Shown: positions 25,536-34,660, numbered from the stretch's first letter. The stretch is 64,000 nucleotides of DNA from Bacillota bacterium (GCA_023411555.1 JAEYOQ010000017.1:1-64000), one strand, 5' to 3'. Numbers and translations are program-made. Notes: a model not told the origin generated them from the letters alone.

Positions 25536-26579
25536 TTATCCCTCCAAGTCAGCCACGATGGGTGTTAATTTTAAATCTCCTGATATGTAAGGAGGTATCT
25601 CCATGTATGTACCAATGTTCTTCCCGTTAACCGTAATCTTCCATCCAGCGAAGGTAACACCTACCTCTGATTTGCTTGGATAAGCTGATGTAATCTCTGG
25701 GTAAGGAAGTTCCGTAGTCTTTCCTGCGGTATACTTTTTAATCGCTTTGGAAGGAAGCTTCACACCTTTTACTGTGGTATAGCTAATTTTGTATGACTTT
25801 GCTTGAACCCACTGAGCGTAAAGAGTCACGCCTTTGTTCTTAACATTAATATAGCTTGCTGAATCTCCTACTTGATAAAAACTATCGTAATCTGCAGCTT
25901 TTTTCGTACTCCAGCCTACAAACTTATAACCAGACTTCTTAAATCCACTCTTAGGCAAATTATAGTCATCGCTGATGACTCCATCTTTCATTTTACCTGT
26001 ACCGCCATTTGCATTAAAGGTAATCTTATATCCCCATCTTGCTTTAAGCTTTACATCAATCCCCATACCTGGTTGATACTTGGTATACTTTGTATTATCG
26101 AGATACCAACCTAAGAATTCAGCGCCCTTTTTCGTCGGTTTAGGTAAGTCGAATGCCTGTGTGGAGGCATCAATCTTCTTGGCTTCAACCGCGCTTCCGC
26201 CGTCAGAATCATAAGTAATAAAGTACTCCTTCGCTGGATCAAAAACTACAATACTATAAGTGGTTTTGGCTCCGTTGTACTGAAGCTCAACGGATTTAAG
26301 GCCTGCCTGTTGAAAAGGTCTCCCCTCTGTCAGCTCTACTCCAGAATATGATTTAATCTGAGAGTTGTCCACGTTTTGCGTTGTTCCATCCGACAGGGTA
26401 GCTACAACAACCAACCCTTTTGTGGAATAACCCTCTCCAACATTATAGGCACACTTTTCCGGTAAAGTTTTAATCTCTAACGACTTTACTGTAGTTGCTG
26501 CGTTGGCGATTTTGATATTAGTACCTCCTAGTAATGTTGCGATAAACAACATACACAATACTGATAATACTTTTTTCAT
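25536..26579 (-). CDS. Secreted protein with Ig-like domain and InlB B-repeats
   Basis: This exported protein of about 347 residues starts at MKKVLSVLCM, where AGAAAGG lies 9 bases upstream; the longer frame begins at 26588. The signal peptide ends near ANAATT. A bacterial Ig-like domain (about 30-110: LEIKTLPEKCAYNVGEGYSTKGL...VVF) follows. At least two Listeria-Bacteroides (InlB B-type) repeats come next, each ending in the GW...LKARW or LYAQW pattern (about 115-180 and 185-260), then a third, degenerate one. It has no LPxTG sorting motif. Such repeats occur in surface adhesins. Its promoter carries the shared LytTR-type motif. Confidence 0.85.
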   Translation of the reverse strand: MKKVLSVLCMLFIATLLGGTNIKIANAATTVKSLEIKTLPEKCAYNVGEGYSTKGLVVVATLSDGTTQNVDNSQIKSYSGVELTEGRPFQQAGLKSVELQYNGAKTTYSIVVFDPAKEYFITYDSDGGSAVEAKKIDASTQAFDLPKPTKKGAEFLGWYLDNTKYTKYQPGMGIDVKLKARWGYKITFNANGGTGKMKDGVISDDYNLPKSGFKKSGYKFVGWSTKKAADYDSFYQVGDSASYINVKNKGVTLYAQWVQAKSYKISYTTVKGVKLPSKAIKKYTAGKTTELPYPEITSAYPSKSEVGVTFAGWKITVNGKNIGTYMEIPPYISGDLKLTPIVADLEG

Positions 26580-26690
26580 CTCTTCCATCCTTTCTATTTG
26601 TTTTCCGGCTTATGCAGCTCATTACTTCATTATTCTCGGATGTCTTTCACTTTTCAATGGCTTGTGTATAGAGCGCATTCCTCAATATAT

Positions 26691-26754
26691 AATCTATCAG
26701 AAATTCCACAAAAAAACCGTCTACTGCATGAAACATGATTATTTCGACATGAAA
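26691..26754 (-). promoter_or_regulatory. LytTR-type promoter motif C (InlB-repeat gene)
   Basis: CATGAAA words at 26727-26733 and 26748-26754 are 21 bp apart. On the minus strand the proximal TTTCATGCA is followed after 25 bp by TGATAGATT (plus-strand AATCTATCA at 26691-26699), an extended -10. No good -35 hexamer is present, as expected for an activator-dependent promoter. Confidence 0.65.
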
Positions 26755-26788
26755 AAATTGACTCCTATGAGGGAGGACCGCCATGATC

Positions 26789-26828
26789 AAAAGGGACATT
26801 CGCACAAATTTGTGCGAGTGTCCCTTTT
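26789..26828 (-). terminator. Terminator after the giant beta-helix/Ig-like gene
   Basis: AAAAGGGACACTCGCAC, loop, GTGCGAATGTCCCTTTT forms a long near-perfect hairpin immediately past the stop codon at 26849. The core TCGCACAAAT...GTGCGA recurs at 31329-31364. Confidence 0.85.
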
Positions 26829-26848
26829 CAATGCATTCGTATGGATTC

Positions 26849-29800
26849 CTATTCCACTGTTACCTTTATCCTCTTATACACACCATTCTGTGCATATGCG
26901 TACACATAACAGGTTCCCTTTGCTTTTGCCGTAATCTTACCCTTGCTGTTTACGGTTGCTACCTCCTTGTCGGAGCTTTCATAGCGAATGACTGCTGTAT
27001 GCTCCTTCAGCTCTTTGCCCTTTGGTAGAACCACCTTCCAGGTCACGGTCTTGGACTTTCCTTCTGTCAACTTTACCGATGCTGTATCCGAAGTTACCTT
27101 GGTCGGATTACCATATTTCTTACTCTCAGTAATTGTATGGATTACCTTAGAGGTTGCAATGATAACCTGCTCACCGTCAATGATCCGATAAGCCTTTACC
27201 TGGTACTTGTAATTGGTTCCCTTCTTCAGCTTCTTTACCGTATAGGTTTCGGTATCTGCCGGAAGCTTAGCTAGCTCCTTCATCTCTTCTCCGCATTTTC
27301 CGCCGTAGATCAGATATCCATCCGCATTCGCAATTCTCTTATAGGATAAGGTTTGTTCGGTCTTGCCTGCCTCTGCTGTCAGACGTAGATGGCGGAAGTC
27401 CTGATAGGTCTGTATCTTTAAGCTATCCTGATAGGTCAGGGCATAGGTAGAGAATCTGTCGGTCTCAAAGGTAAATAAATGGGTTACCGGATCATAGGTT
27501 CCCTCTATCCTGTTTACTTCTCCGTTATGAACCCGAAGAACATAGAACTCCCTGCTTCTTGATCCATCTGTATTCCAAAATTCTTCCGGTACCTCGATGC
27601 TGATACTGATTTTATCCTTGGTCTCGGTAACCTTTGTCTCTTCCTGGCTACCAACCTGCTTATACAGAGTCAAATCAATATATAGAACGGGTAAATCCGC
27701 AGCCTTATTCTCTGTAATTCCATCTTTTGATGACAAGGTATCCTGAATTAGCTTCTTTTCTGCATCGCTGACCGAAGCACTGATGTCAGTAACCTTCAGT
27801 ATGATCCTTGCATTCTCTCCTTCTGCTACCCTTCTCTGCTCCTCGGCAGTTAATACACTGGCCTTCAACTCATCACTGCTGTTGTTTACATTTACTGCCG
27901 GAGCACCTGCCTCCTTCTTTTGGTCCTTTTCTACTTTACCCTCGGATTTTTTCGCATTGTTAGAAGTAGAATCGGAGCCTGAACCGGAATCAGGGCTTGG
28001 GGTGGGTGTAGGACTTGGAGTGGGCGTAGGTACAGCTGTTACTGTAATGGTAAAGGTCTTGGTATAATCACTACCTGTGGCCAAACCATTTACAACCCTT
28101 GCCTTCACTGTGACAGTGCCTGCCGATGTTGCCCGGAAGGTATCTCCGCTAATGCTCGTTCCTGTACCGTTCGTATCTTCCACGCTCCAGGTTATGGTCT
28201 GGTTGGTTGCATTACTAGGAATTATGATTCCTACAAGGGTCAGATTGGTGTCAGCCTGTACAGAGGTTCCATTGGTCATGGTAATGTCTGTTACAGGAAT
28301 AAAGGTGACTGTCTTGCTTATGCTCAAATCCATACCATCTATATTATTATCTGATACATCAAAGCTACTGCTTGCTCCGCTGTTGTAGCCCGCCGCACTT
28401 ACCTCAATTGTATATGTACCTGTAGTAACATCGCTGATAATATATGCTCCATTTGAATCTGTATATACTGCGCTGCCTATATTGCTACTTCCACTCTTAA
28501 GCTGAACAAGAGCACCGGCAATTGGGCTATTGGTCTCTCTGTCACGAATGATACCGCTGACGGTATAGGTTGGAGCCGGAATAAAAGCCGGTATAATAAA
28601 GGTAGTTTCCGGACCTGCCGTGTGGGTGTCTGTTTCCGCATACCGAACCATGTATCTACCGCTTGCCAATCCTGTGATTGCGCCGCCGCTAACAGATATT
28701 GCACCGCCACTGACAGTGATTGAACTGCCGCTTACGTAGGTATAACTTGTATCGCCATCTTTCTTATACTCCATAGCGGTAGTCACACCAATGAGCTTGC
28801 CATCATTATTATCCGGGGTAGTGCATCCCACTACAGATATTTCTTCGGTAATGGCAAGGCCATCTGCCTTTGCGATGGTCCATGGAATTTCCTTGTCTGT
28901 GGTGGTATTATCGTTCCATATATAACCGGGGATTAGTGTTGCTTTGGCGGTATAGTTACCCGCATCTTTCGCTTTATCTCCGACTAAGACATAGCCTTCG
29001 CCGCTTTCCACGCCGATTTGCTCGCTGTTGGTCCACTTAAGTCCGGTGTTGGCGGTAGGAATAGCAATTTGGGTTACTACTTCCGAAACTATTACTTCGG
29101 CATATTCTCCCGCCTTATGAGTTGCGGTGGCTTTTACGCGCACATAGTAGGTTCCTGCAGAAGGGACGGTGGTTTCTGTTTCGGTGCAATTCTTGGCACC
29201 AGTGAAGCTATTGTTACTAGCATATTCCATATCGGTGGATGTTCCGGTGATCTTTCCGTCTTTACCACCATAAGTGCTAGGTGCCACACCTTCAAGGCCT
29301 GTCGGAGCATCAGGCCCGTCTGCCTTTGCGATGCTCCAAGGAATTGACTTGTCTGTGGTGGTATTATTGTTCCATATATAACCGGGGATTAGTGTTGCTT
29401 TGGCGGTATAGTTACCCGCATCTTTCGCTTTATCTCCGACTAAGACATAGCCTTCGCCGCTTTCCACGCCGATTTGCTCGCTACCGGTCCACTTGAGTCC
29501 GTTGTTGCCGGTAGGAATAGCGATTTTGGTTCCTTCTGCTGTATCAGGGAATATAATGGTTACGGTCAGGATATCTCCTGTGCCTCTAGCATTGGTAACG
29601 TTAGCTCCGGTGTATGTGAATGTATTCTTTTCCACTCCGGAAAAGGTGTAGCCCTCATTTGCTTTTAATTTGAGTGTGGCCGTGTAGCCCGTGCTGCCGA
29701 GGAACTGCTTAGGGGCATTGCTCCAACTCACCGAACCAGTATAATTATTATCGGTCCTAATGTCTGTCATTGGTTTAGCACTAACTACTGGAGCATCCAA

Positions 29801-29989
29801 TATACTTGTTAGATCCAAATCCTCGTCTTTGACTGTAGTTCCCGTACTAGTTGCAAAAGTAAGGTATCTATAGTCTTTTATGCCTTCCTCTTTATATTCT
29901 TCTACCCGCGGCGTTCCACCGACATCAGTACTTGCCGTAACCTGCACCTTCGTATATTGACTCAAATCCGGTGCAGTGTTCATCGCCAT
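26849..29989 (-). CDS. C-terminal part of a giant secreted Ig-like/fibronectin-type protein (separated by an amber codon)
   Basis: This 1046-residue frame continues, in the same reading frame, the protein begun at 31030; only a TAG at 30143-30145 separates them, and the 51 codons in between are open and domain-like (EIVLEITGGTIENTATGG). Seen in order are a duplicated MBG/Ig-like module (about 60-360), a carboxypeptidase-regulatory-like domain (about 480-550), a Big_2-like Ig domain, a Pro/Thr/Ser linker (PTPTPSPTPTPSP), a low-complexity Lys/Glu stretch, a beta-rich region, a fibronectin-III-like domain and a final Big_2 domain. Read alone from 29989 it has no signal peptide and a weak ribosome binding site, so independent expression is doubtful. 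Likely role: surface or matrix protein. Confidence 0.75.
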   Translation of the reverse strand: MAMNTAPDLSQYTKVQVTASTDVGGTPRVEEYKEEGIKDYRYLTFATSTGTTVKDEDLDLTSILDAPVVSAKPMTDIRTDNNYTGSVSWSNAPKQFLGSTGYTATLKLKANEGYTFSGVEKNTFTYTGANVTNARGTGDILTVTIIFPDTAEGTKIAIPTGNNGLKWTGSEQIGVESGEGYVLVGDKAKDAGNYTAKATLIPGYIWNNNTTTDKSIPWSIAKADGPDAPTGLEGVAPSTYGGKDGKITGTSTDMEYASNNSFTGAKNCTETETTVPSAGTYYVRVKATATHKAGEYAEVIVSEVVTQIAIPTANTGLKWTNSEQIGVESGEGYVLVGDKAKDAGNYTAKATLIPGYIWNDNTTTDKEIPWTIAKADGLAITEEISVVGCTTPDNNDGKLIGVTTAMEYKKDGDTSYTYVSGSSITVSGGAISVSGGAITGLASGRYMVRYAETDTHTAGPETTFIIPAFIPAPTYTVSGIIRDRETNSPIAGALVQLKSGSSNIGSAVYTDSNGAYIISDVTTGTYTIEVSAAGYNSGASSSFDVSDNNIDGMDLSISKTVTFIPVTDITMTNGTSVQADTNLTLVGIIIPSNATNQTITWSVEDTNGTGTSISGDTFRATSAGTVTVKARVVNGLATGSDYTKTFTITVTAVPTPTPSPTPTPSPDSGSGSDSTSNNAKKSEGKVEKDQKKEAGAPAVNVNNSSDELKASVLTAEEQRRVAEGENARIILKVTDISASVSDAEKKLIQDTLSSKDGITENKAADLPVLYIDLTLYKQVGSQEETKVTETKDKISISIEVPEEFWNTDGSRSREFYVLRVHNGEVNRIEGTYDPVTHLFTFETDRFSTYALTYQDSLKIQTYQDFRHLRLTAEAGKTEQTLSYKRIANADGYLIYGGKCGEEMKELAKLPADTETYTVKKLKKGTNYKYQVKAYRIIDGEQVIIATSKVIHTITESKKYGNPTKVTSDTASVKLTEGKSKTVTWKVVLPKGKELKEHTAVIRYESSDKEVATVNSKGKITAKAKGTCYVYAYAQNGVYKRIKVTVE
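28863..29070. repeat. Internal direct repeat, copy A
   Basis: This 208-bp segment recurs at 29319-29526, offset by 456 bp (152 codons, so in frame). More than 100 bases in the middle are identical. It encodes an Ig-like module containing GVESGEGYVLVGDKAKDAGN. Confidence 0.9.
29319..29526. repeat. Internal direct repeat, copy B
   Basis: Second copy of the 208-bp in-frame repeat, in the same giant secreted-protein gene. Near identity at DNA level, including synonymous sites, points to recent duplication or gene conversion. Confidence 0.9.
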
Positions 29990-30142
29990 ACCGCCACCCT
30001 TAATAACAGGCGTACCACTTGGGATCGTGATTTTGCAGGAGTCTTTTTTATCGTTAATAATTGCGGTGCCGCCCGTGGCAGTGTTTTCTATCGTTCCGCC
30101 GGTAATTTCAAGGACGATTTCCGTCTCAGTAATTCCATAATA

Positions 30143-31030
30143 CTACAGATAAATCGTACCCGTTGTGGCATCATCACTGGTGAGCTCAGCCTCGCCGCTG
30201 ATGGAGATTTTGCCATTAAGATGATTGTAAATCTCCCTCAATTTACCTTTCACTGTGCCACCGGAGATGTTCACACTAGCTGAACTAACGTTAAAAATTG
30301 CAGAACCAACGCCGCTTTCCACTGTACCGCCAGTCACTTTTACACTACCAGATGCATAGTTACTAATGGCATTATGACTAGTACTTTTCACTGTGCCGCC
30401 TTCAACGACAACACCTTTGCTTCCATAATTAAAAATTGCCTCTTTTTTACTTTGCACCGTACCGCCTCTCACACTGATCAAGCCCGTAGAATAAATCGCT
30501 CTTTCATTGCTCGTCACCATGCCACCCGTGATGCTCAAGCTAGTTCCATTGACGTAAATTGCATAAGCATGTTCAGCTCCTTCACCAGTATGAGTATTTT
30601 CCACGACACCACCAGCAAGTATAAGATTTCCTTTGCTAATCTTAATCGTACCCCAAGATCCTAAATAGCAGCTAGTGACCAAGCCATTTTTGCTATCACT
30701 GCCATCGGTAATGGTCAGTGTACCAGCACCTTTATAATCAATAGCGCAATTACTGCCACCATCCAGCTTACATCCGTTTAAATCAAGGGTCAAGTTATTG
30801 ATCTTTTCGATAGTGACTGTACCTTCAAGTGTGATACCCGTCATCAGCTGAATGATCTCTCCCTCTCTAACTGCTTCAACTGCTTTTTTCAGGCTAGAAT
30901 ACGATTCACCGTTAATTTTGGCAACGGCCACATCAATCGCACTTGCCTGGGCCTGCTGATTTCTGCTCATGCCCAGAAAAATTAGTGTCATACAAAGTAA
31001 AATACCCACTTTTAATAACTTTTTGTTCAT
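30143..31030 (-). CDS. N-terminal part of a giant secreted beta-helix protein, ended by an in-frame TAG
   Basis: This 295-residue frame starts with a signal peptide (MNKKLLKVGILLCMTLIFLG, cleavage near QAQASA). It continues with about ten strands of right-handed beta-helix-type repeats of roughly 20-22 residues, each with a GG-T/M-V core (SGGTVESGVGSAIFN-like). It stops at TAG (30143-30145), but the same frame is open for 51 more codons and then runs into the 1046-residue frame. The intact ancestral protein would have about 1393 residues. Either the gene is a pseudogene in this strain, the TAG is a sequence error, or readthrough occurs; only the first two are common. Its promoter carries the LytTR-type motif. 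Confidence 0.75.
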   Translation of the reverse strand: MNKKLLKVGILLCMTLIFLGMSRNQQAQASAIDVAVAKINGESYSSLKKAVEAVREGEIIQLMTGITLEGTVTIEKINNLTLDLNGCKLDGGSNCAIDYKGAGTLTITDGSDSKNGLVTSCYLGSWGTIKISKGNLILAGGVVENTHTGEGAEHAYAIYVNGTSLSITGGMVTSNERAIYSTGLISVRGGTVQSKKEAIFNYGSKGVVVEGGTVKSTSHNAISNYASGSVKVTGGTVESGVGSAIFNVSSASVNISGGTVKGKLREIYNHLNGKISISGEAELTSDDATTGTIYL

Positions 31031-31158
31031 ATACTACCTCCTTTAATTATTTTATCATAATAATGACTAATCAAGCTTTAAGCCAGTTCACAAAAAGTGA
31101 TATCCACTTACCAAGATAAGCAACTCTAAGATTTAATGCATTGATTTTCACCTTATTT

Positions 31159-31223
31159 AATCTATCATATATTTTAAATGTAAATTCATTTTTTGCATGA
31201 AACATCAAAATTTCGACATGAAA
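31159..31223 (-). promoter_or_regulatory. LytTR-type promoter motif B (giant beta-helix gene)
   Basis: CATGAAA words at 31196-31202 and 31217-31223 are 21 bp apart. On the minus strand, 27 bp separate TTTCATGCA from TGATAGATT (AATCTATCA at 31159-31167 on the plus strand). The start codon of the beta-helix gene is about 130 bp further. Confidence 0.65.
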
Positions 31224-31328
31224 TTTAATTTAGGTAATCTTTATAAGCATTTTATAACAATTTATAAGCATTTTCGGTATAAGCATTTTCTTGCGTTCGC
31301 TCCCACTATTTTGAGGTGTAGCACTGGG

Positions 31329-31364
31329 TAGGGTCTTTCGCACAAATAAGTGCGAAAGACCCTT
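31329..31364 (-). terminator. Hairpin related to the one at 26789-26828
   Basis: AGGGTCTTTCGCAC, loop AAATAA, GTGCGAAAGACCCT is a perfect 14-bp stem. It lacks a good T-run on the minus strand, so it may act as a transcript end stabiliser. It follows the short reading frame 31403-31510. Confidence 0.55.
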
Positions 31365-31402
31365 CTAGTTGCCTGTTGCGCCGTCTATGGCAGTTTTAAG
31401 CT

Positions 31403-31510
31403 CTACGAAGCTATAGATTCCCTATACGCTTCTTCCGCTGTTGCTGACAGCAGCATAGTGATCAATACCATGCTCAGCACAAAAAGCATAAATAGCATTC
31501 GTTTTTTCAT
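31403..31510 (-). CDS. Possible 35-residue exported peptide
   Basis: A ribosome binding site (GGAAGAACTGTT) precedes ATG at 31510. The frame encodes MKKRMLFMLFVLSMVL and then ITMLLSATAEEAYRESIAS: a Lys/Arg start, a hydrophobic core and an Ala-x-Ala site, i.e. a complete signal peptide with only about 11 residues after it. It ends in TAG 119 bp downstream of the clostripain-like gene and just before a hairpin. A one-base shift would extend it by about a dozen residues, so it could also be a decayed small secreted protein. No family recognised. Confidence 0.4.
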   Translation of the reverse strand: MKKRMLFMLFVLSMVLITMLLSATAEEAYRESIAS

Positions 31511-31628
31511 AACAGTTCTTCCTTCTCGGGTGAGTTTGCAGTAATCCTGCATCTATTTCTTCTGATTGCACCAATCAGAGCTTGGCTCATGTTAATCGCG
31601 TCTTTTTTGATTTAGGATAATTTACCTT

Positions 31629-33653
31629 CTACTCCACGCTGGTTATTATCTGTCCATCGGTTGATTCAAAGGTTACAGGAGCAGAGTAGGCTACATTGCC
31701 CTGACTGTCTTGCATGATGTACATCATGATAAATAAGCCATCGCCAAGCTCGATCTCAGAAAATGCAGTTTCAGGGGTCACTGTAATGGTGTCAATGGGA
31801 ACAGCGGTCAGTTCGCCATCGCCGCTGATTGCCGTTGCATAATGAACGGTTTGGATCTCGTCACCTTCCACTAGGTACCTGAGATTTTTATCCGCTGCAC
31901 CGCTTTCATCCAGCGGCTTTCTGGCACCCTCTATGTAATATTCTCCTGTCTCAAAGTCATAGATAACCATAAGGTTATAATCCTCACCATTTAGCAGAAT
32001 CGGCACCGTATACTGATTATAGTTTTCTCCCTCATAGGCAATCTCCATATAGCATAGGGCACCATCCAGGCTACCCCATACGCCACGGAAGTTATCCTTA
32101 AATACGCCGTTCTCCCAATCCGCTACAATATCGTTGTCAGAGCCCAGGCAGAGCATGATATCCTCCTCTGGATCAGCATAGTAAAGCTCGAAGGTTATGG
32201 ACGAAAGAATGTCTATCGCTTCACTACCCAGCGTAAGGGTGGAATTACCGTTCTCATCCACGGTTAAGGGCATATCCTGCCAGTTTACGCTGTTTAGGGT
32301 CAACAGCTCGGGCAGGGAGCTGTAATTCATCTGGGAGAGATAGTCCATACCCTCCTCGGAAAGCTCACCGGTTAAACCATAGGCATACAGATATTTAAAG
32401 GATGCGGCAGGGCCGATGTCCATATAGGTATTGAAGTCCTCCACATCACCGTTATAGCTGTAATAGCAGGAAAGTCCTACCGAGTCCGGACGATATTTCC
32501 CGTTTACCTTATACACAACACAATCGGCAAGCGCAGCAGAGACTGCCCCTGAGGTCTGGGGCAGCAATTCTGAGGATTTTAAGGCAAGACTTCCTAGATC
32601 CGTCATATTGGTATAACCCTGCTCACGGGTATTACCACCGTAGTTTTCAACACTATTTGCAATTTTGGAAAAACGGGCGAAGAATGCCGGGTTTTCTACT
32701 GCTGAAGACAAGGCTTCCTTGCCGAAATCATCATAAGCGGCAAGGAGACCGGCCACCTTGGAGAGATCGGTAACCGACAGAGTAATATTGTCCTCTGTCC
32801 CAACCTCCTTGCATCCCTCTTCATAGCTGTCACAAATCACCTTGGCCAGCTTCAGCGGTTCCATATCCGGGGTCCCGGCTAGTGCTCCTATCCAACCGCT
32901 ATAGAGCCAACCGTTCCCCGGCTCTACCTCCTGGGATGCCACAAGATATTTACCGATATCGGAGAAGGCATAGGCCGTATCTACTGTTGCCATTAGGCAA
33001 GTGTCAAAGCCGATGATGTCTACCGGCTGATTCTGTGGATTTTCTCCGAAGGTTTCTAAAAATGCCTGATACATCTCTGCTAGACTTAAAGAATCCATAC
33101 CATACAGCTCATCGAAGGCCGCACCCGATACTGAGCCACCTCCGTGGTTCCAAAAGACTACAGCAGTACGCTTGGCAGGATAGTTTTCCTTCGCGAAGGT
33201 CAGAAAGTCCTTCAGTGTCTGGGCATCACCCATACTGGCGGAGGGAAGCTCTTCAATGGGTTGCAGCCCGTTATGGTCATAGAGATAGCGCCCCATCGTA
33301 TCCGCACTGATTAGTTCATTTTGCCAGACAGAGGCTCCACCGGTCTGGATGACTACCTTCACATTCTCCGGTAGCTTCACCTCCATCAGCTCTACCAGAT
33401 CATCCGTGGCGGCGCCGTAATTGGTTTCCAGGTCACTTCCGCATAGATACCAGTAGATGGCCCACTCCGTGTCTGTAGACACACGGTTATGGGGAGACTG
33501 GGAATCACCGGATGATATATCCTCTAAATTATCCATATCCTCTGTCGGTATACTGTCTTCCGTAGAGCAAGCTGCAAAAGACGTTACTATCGCGAAAGAC
33601 AGCAAAACGAATAGAGCACTTCTCCAAATAGCCCCTTTTATTCTATGCTTCAT
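31629..33653 (-). CDS. Clostripain-like cysteine peptidase (C11 family) lipoprotein
   Basis: C11 peptidases cleave after Arg or Lys. The 674-residue protein has a lipoprotein signal (FAAC, Cys29), then the caspase-like catalytic domain with AIYWYLCGSDLE at 65-76, His170 in FWNHGGG and Cys219 in GFDTCLM as the expected dyad. A C-terminal beta-rich region (about 420-674) follows. It should sit on the outer face of the membrane. It lies 99 bp after the SHOCT-domain gene, with a hairpin in the gap and its own strong ribosome binding site (TAGGAGGAACGG). It may be part of the LytTR-controlled leftward operon. Confidence 0.88.
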   Translation of the reverse strand: MKHRIKGAIWRSALFVLLSFAIVTSFAACSTEDSIPTEDMDNLEDISSGDSQSPHNRVSTDTEWAIYWYLCGSDLETNYGAATDDLVELMEVKLPENVKVVIQTGGASVWQNELISADTMGRYLYDHNGLQPIEELPSASMGDAQTLKDFLTFAKENYPAKRTAVVFWNHGGGSVSGAAFDELYGMDSLSLAEMYQAFLETFGENPQNQPVDIIGFDTCLMATVDTAYAFSDIGKYLVASQEVEPGNGWLYSGWIGALAGTPDMEPLKLAKVICDSYEEGCKEVGTEDNITLSVTDLSKVAGLLAAYDDFGKEALSSAVENPAFFARFSKIANSVENYGGNTREQGYTNMTDLGSLALKSSELLPQTSGAVSAALADCVVYKVNGKYRPDSVGLSCYYSYNGDVEDFNTYMDIGPAASFKYLYAYGLTGELSEEGMDYLSQMNYSSLPELLTLNSVNWQDMPLTVDENGNSTLTLGSEAIDILSSITFELYYADPEEDIMLCLGSDNDIVADWENGVFKDNFRGVWGSLDGALCYMEIAYEGENYNQYTVPILLNGEDYNLMVIYDFETGEYYIEGARKPLDESGAADKNLRYLVEGDEIQTVHYATAISGDGELTAVPIDTITVTPETAFSEIELGDGLFIMMYIMQDSQGNVAYSAPVTFESTDGQIITSVE

Positions 33654-33704
33654 ATATTCCGTTCCTCCTAAACTAGTTATGATACTTTCCTGGTTCTAAA
33701 ATTT

Positions 33705-33739
33705 GGGGCTGTTGTATATATACCTAGTACTACAGCCCC
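33705..33739 (-). terminator. Hairpin between the SHOCT gene and the clostripain-like gene
   Basis: GGGGCTGT(A/T)GTA pairs with TACAACAGCCCC on the minus strand and is followed by AAATTTTAG. The U-run is short, so it is more likely a leaky attenuator than a full stop. Confidence 0.45.
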
Positions 33740-33751
33740 ATAGTCATTTCG

Positions 33752-34660
33752 TTATATTCCAAGCAGTTGCTTTTTCTTTGCTTCATATTCCTGCTGTGAA
33801 AGAATACCGTCTTCCAGCAGTGCCTTATATCTCTTAATTTCCTCGATGGCATCAGCTGTGGGGGCTGTATCTGTATGTACTGTCTGCGCCCACGTCGCAC
33901 TAAAGCCAGTGGTCTGCTCAGCTGCATGAGGGAAGGCTACTGTCCTGAATGCAGCCACAAGCTTTTCCAGCTCCTCCATACTATTTTGATAGGATCGGAG
34001 ATAGTCGTTCACATCAGGGTTATGGCTATCAAATCGAGGGCCATCCATATCGCATTTGATTACCCTCCAGTAGGGATGGTCGAGATATAGCTCCACATTA
34101 AAGACCTTAAAGGGCTCCGGTACATCAAAATACTGCTCCTGTGCTGATCCGTTTACCTTGCCATCATCCAGCTTATCGATGACCTTTGTCATTCGTTTTT
34201 TCAACATAAACTGATCGATTTGCGCTGACATAGCCATAGTGCGTTCCGGTACGGTGCTTGCATAGCGACGTATGCCCTCTGCCGAGCCTTCAAATAAAGG
34301 TGTACTGTCCTCCTTAATGGTAAAGGATCTCAAGTGCTTACCCTCAAATACCGTCTTATCAGGATTTTTACTCATGCAGAACAGCTTATTCTGATAATCA
34401 AAGATGATTTTAGTATCCCAAACACCAAAATCAATCCGTTCAGAAATAACGAACTGCTTCCTAAGTAATTGGTTTTGATCATAGAACTCCAGATATTCCT
34501 TAAAGTCCTCCATCGTTAGCTTATTCTTCTTGTCATTTTCCATATCAATTTTGTTATAGCAGGTGTCACAGATGTATTCGCCTTCGATTTTCGATGGTAA
34601 GAACCACGAGATTTTGCCACCACAGATCGGGCAGGGGGGCTTTTTAGAAAATAGTCCCAT
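33752..34660 (-). CDS. Zinc-ribbon (DUF4428-like) protein with C-terminal SHOCT domain
   Basis: This 302-residue protein has no signal peptide. The N-terminus carries two CxxC pairs (CPICGG and CDTCY, about residues 10-36) of a DUF4428-like zinc ribbon. The middle (about 60-230) is a beta-rich domain I cannot name. The last 30 residues (IEEIKRYKALLEDGILSQQEYEAKKKQLL) are a classic SHOCT oligomerisation motif. It lies 45 bp after the LemA gene; SHOCT and LemA proteins often occur near stress or membrane-associated systems. Function unknown. AGGAGGAAGTAAATC precedes the ATG. Confidence 0.82.
   Translation of the reverse strand: MGLFSKKPPCPICGGKISWFLPSKIEGEYICDTCYNKIDMENDKKNKLTMEDFKEYLEFYDQNQLLRKQFVISERIDFGVWDTKIIFDYQNKLFCMSKNPDKTVFEGKHLRSFTIKEDSTPLFEGSAEGIRRYASTVPERTMAMSAQIDQFMLKKRMTKVIDKLDDGKVNGSAQEQYFDVPEPFKVFNVELYLDHPYWRVIKCDMDGPRFDSHNPDVNDYLRSYQNSMEELEKLVAAFRTVAFPHAAEQTTGFSATWAQTVHTDTAPTADAIEEIKRYKALLEDGILSQQEYEAKKKQLLGI

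Larger units (their letters stand above)
31036..31402. other. Control region upstream of the beta-helix gene
   Basis: The stretch holds LytTR-type promoter motif B (31159-31223) and a terminator-like hairpin (31329-31364). No further gene is visible. Confidence 0.6.

Noticed and set aside
26503..27028. Plus-strand frames across the promoter region of the InlB-repeat gene
   Set aside because: They run through the LytTR motif and a terminator, lack ribosome binding sites and have hydrophobic, low-complexity translations.
27783..28388. Plus-strand open frames opposite the giant surface gene
   Set aside because: They mirror low-complexity Thr/Ser/Val-rich coding sequence on the minus strand, have no ribosome binding site and resemble no family; they are shadows.
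2620..30145. Reassignment of TAG as a sense codon (two genes have in-frame TAG)
   Set aside because: Several intact genes end naturally in TAG, for example mnmA at 9784 and the unknown gene ending at 177, and the relaxase also has a frameshift. Ordinary nonsense mutations explain both.
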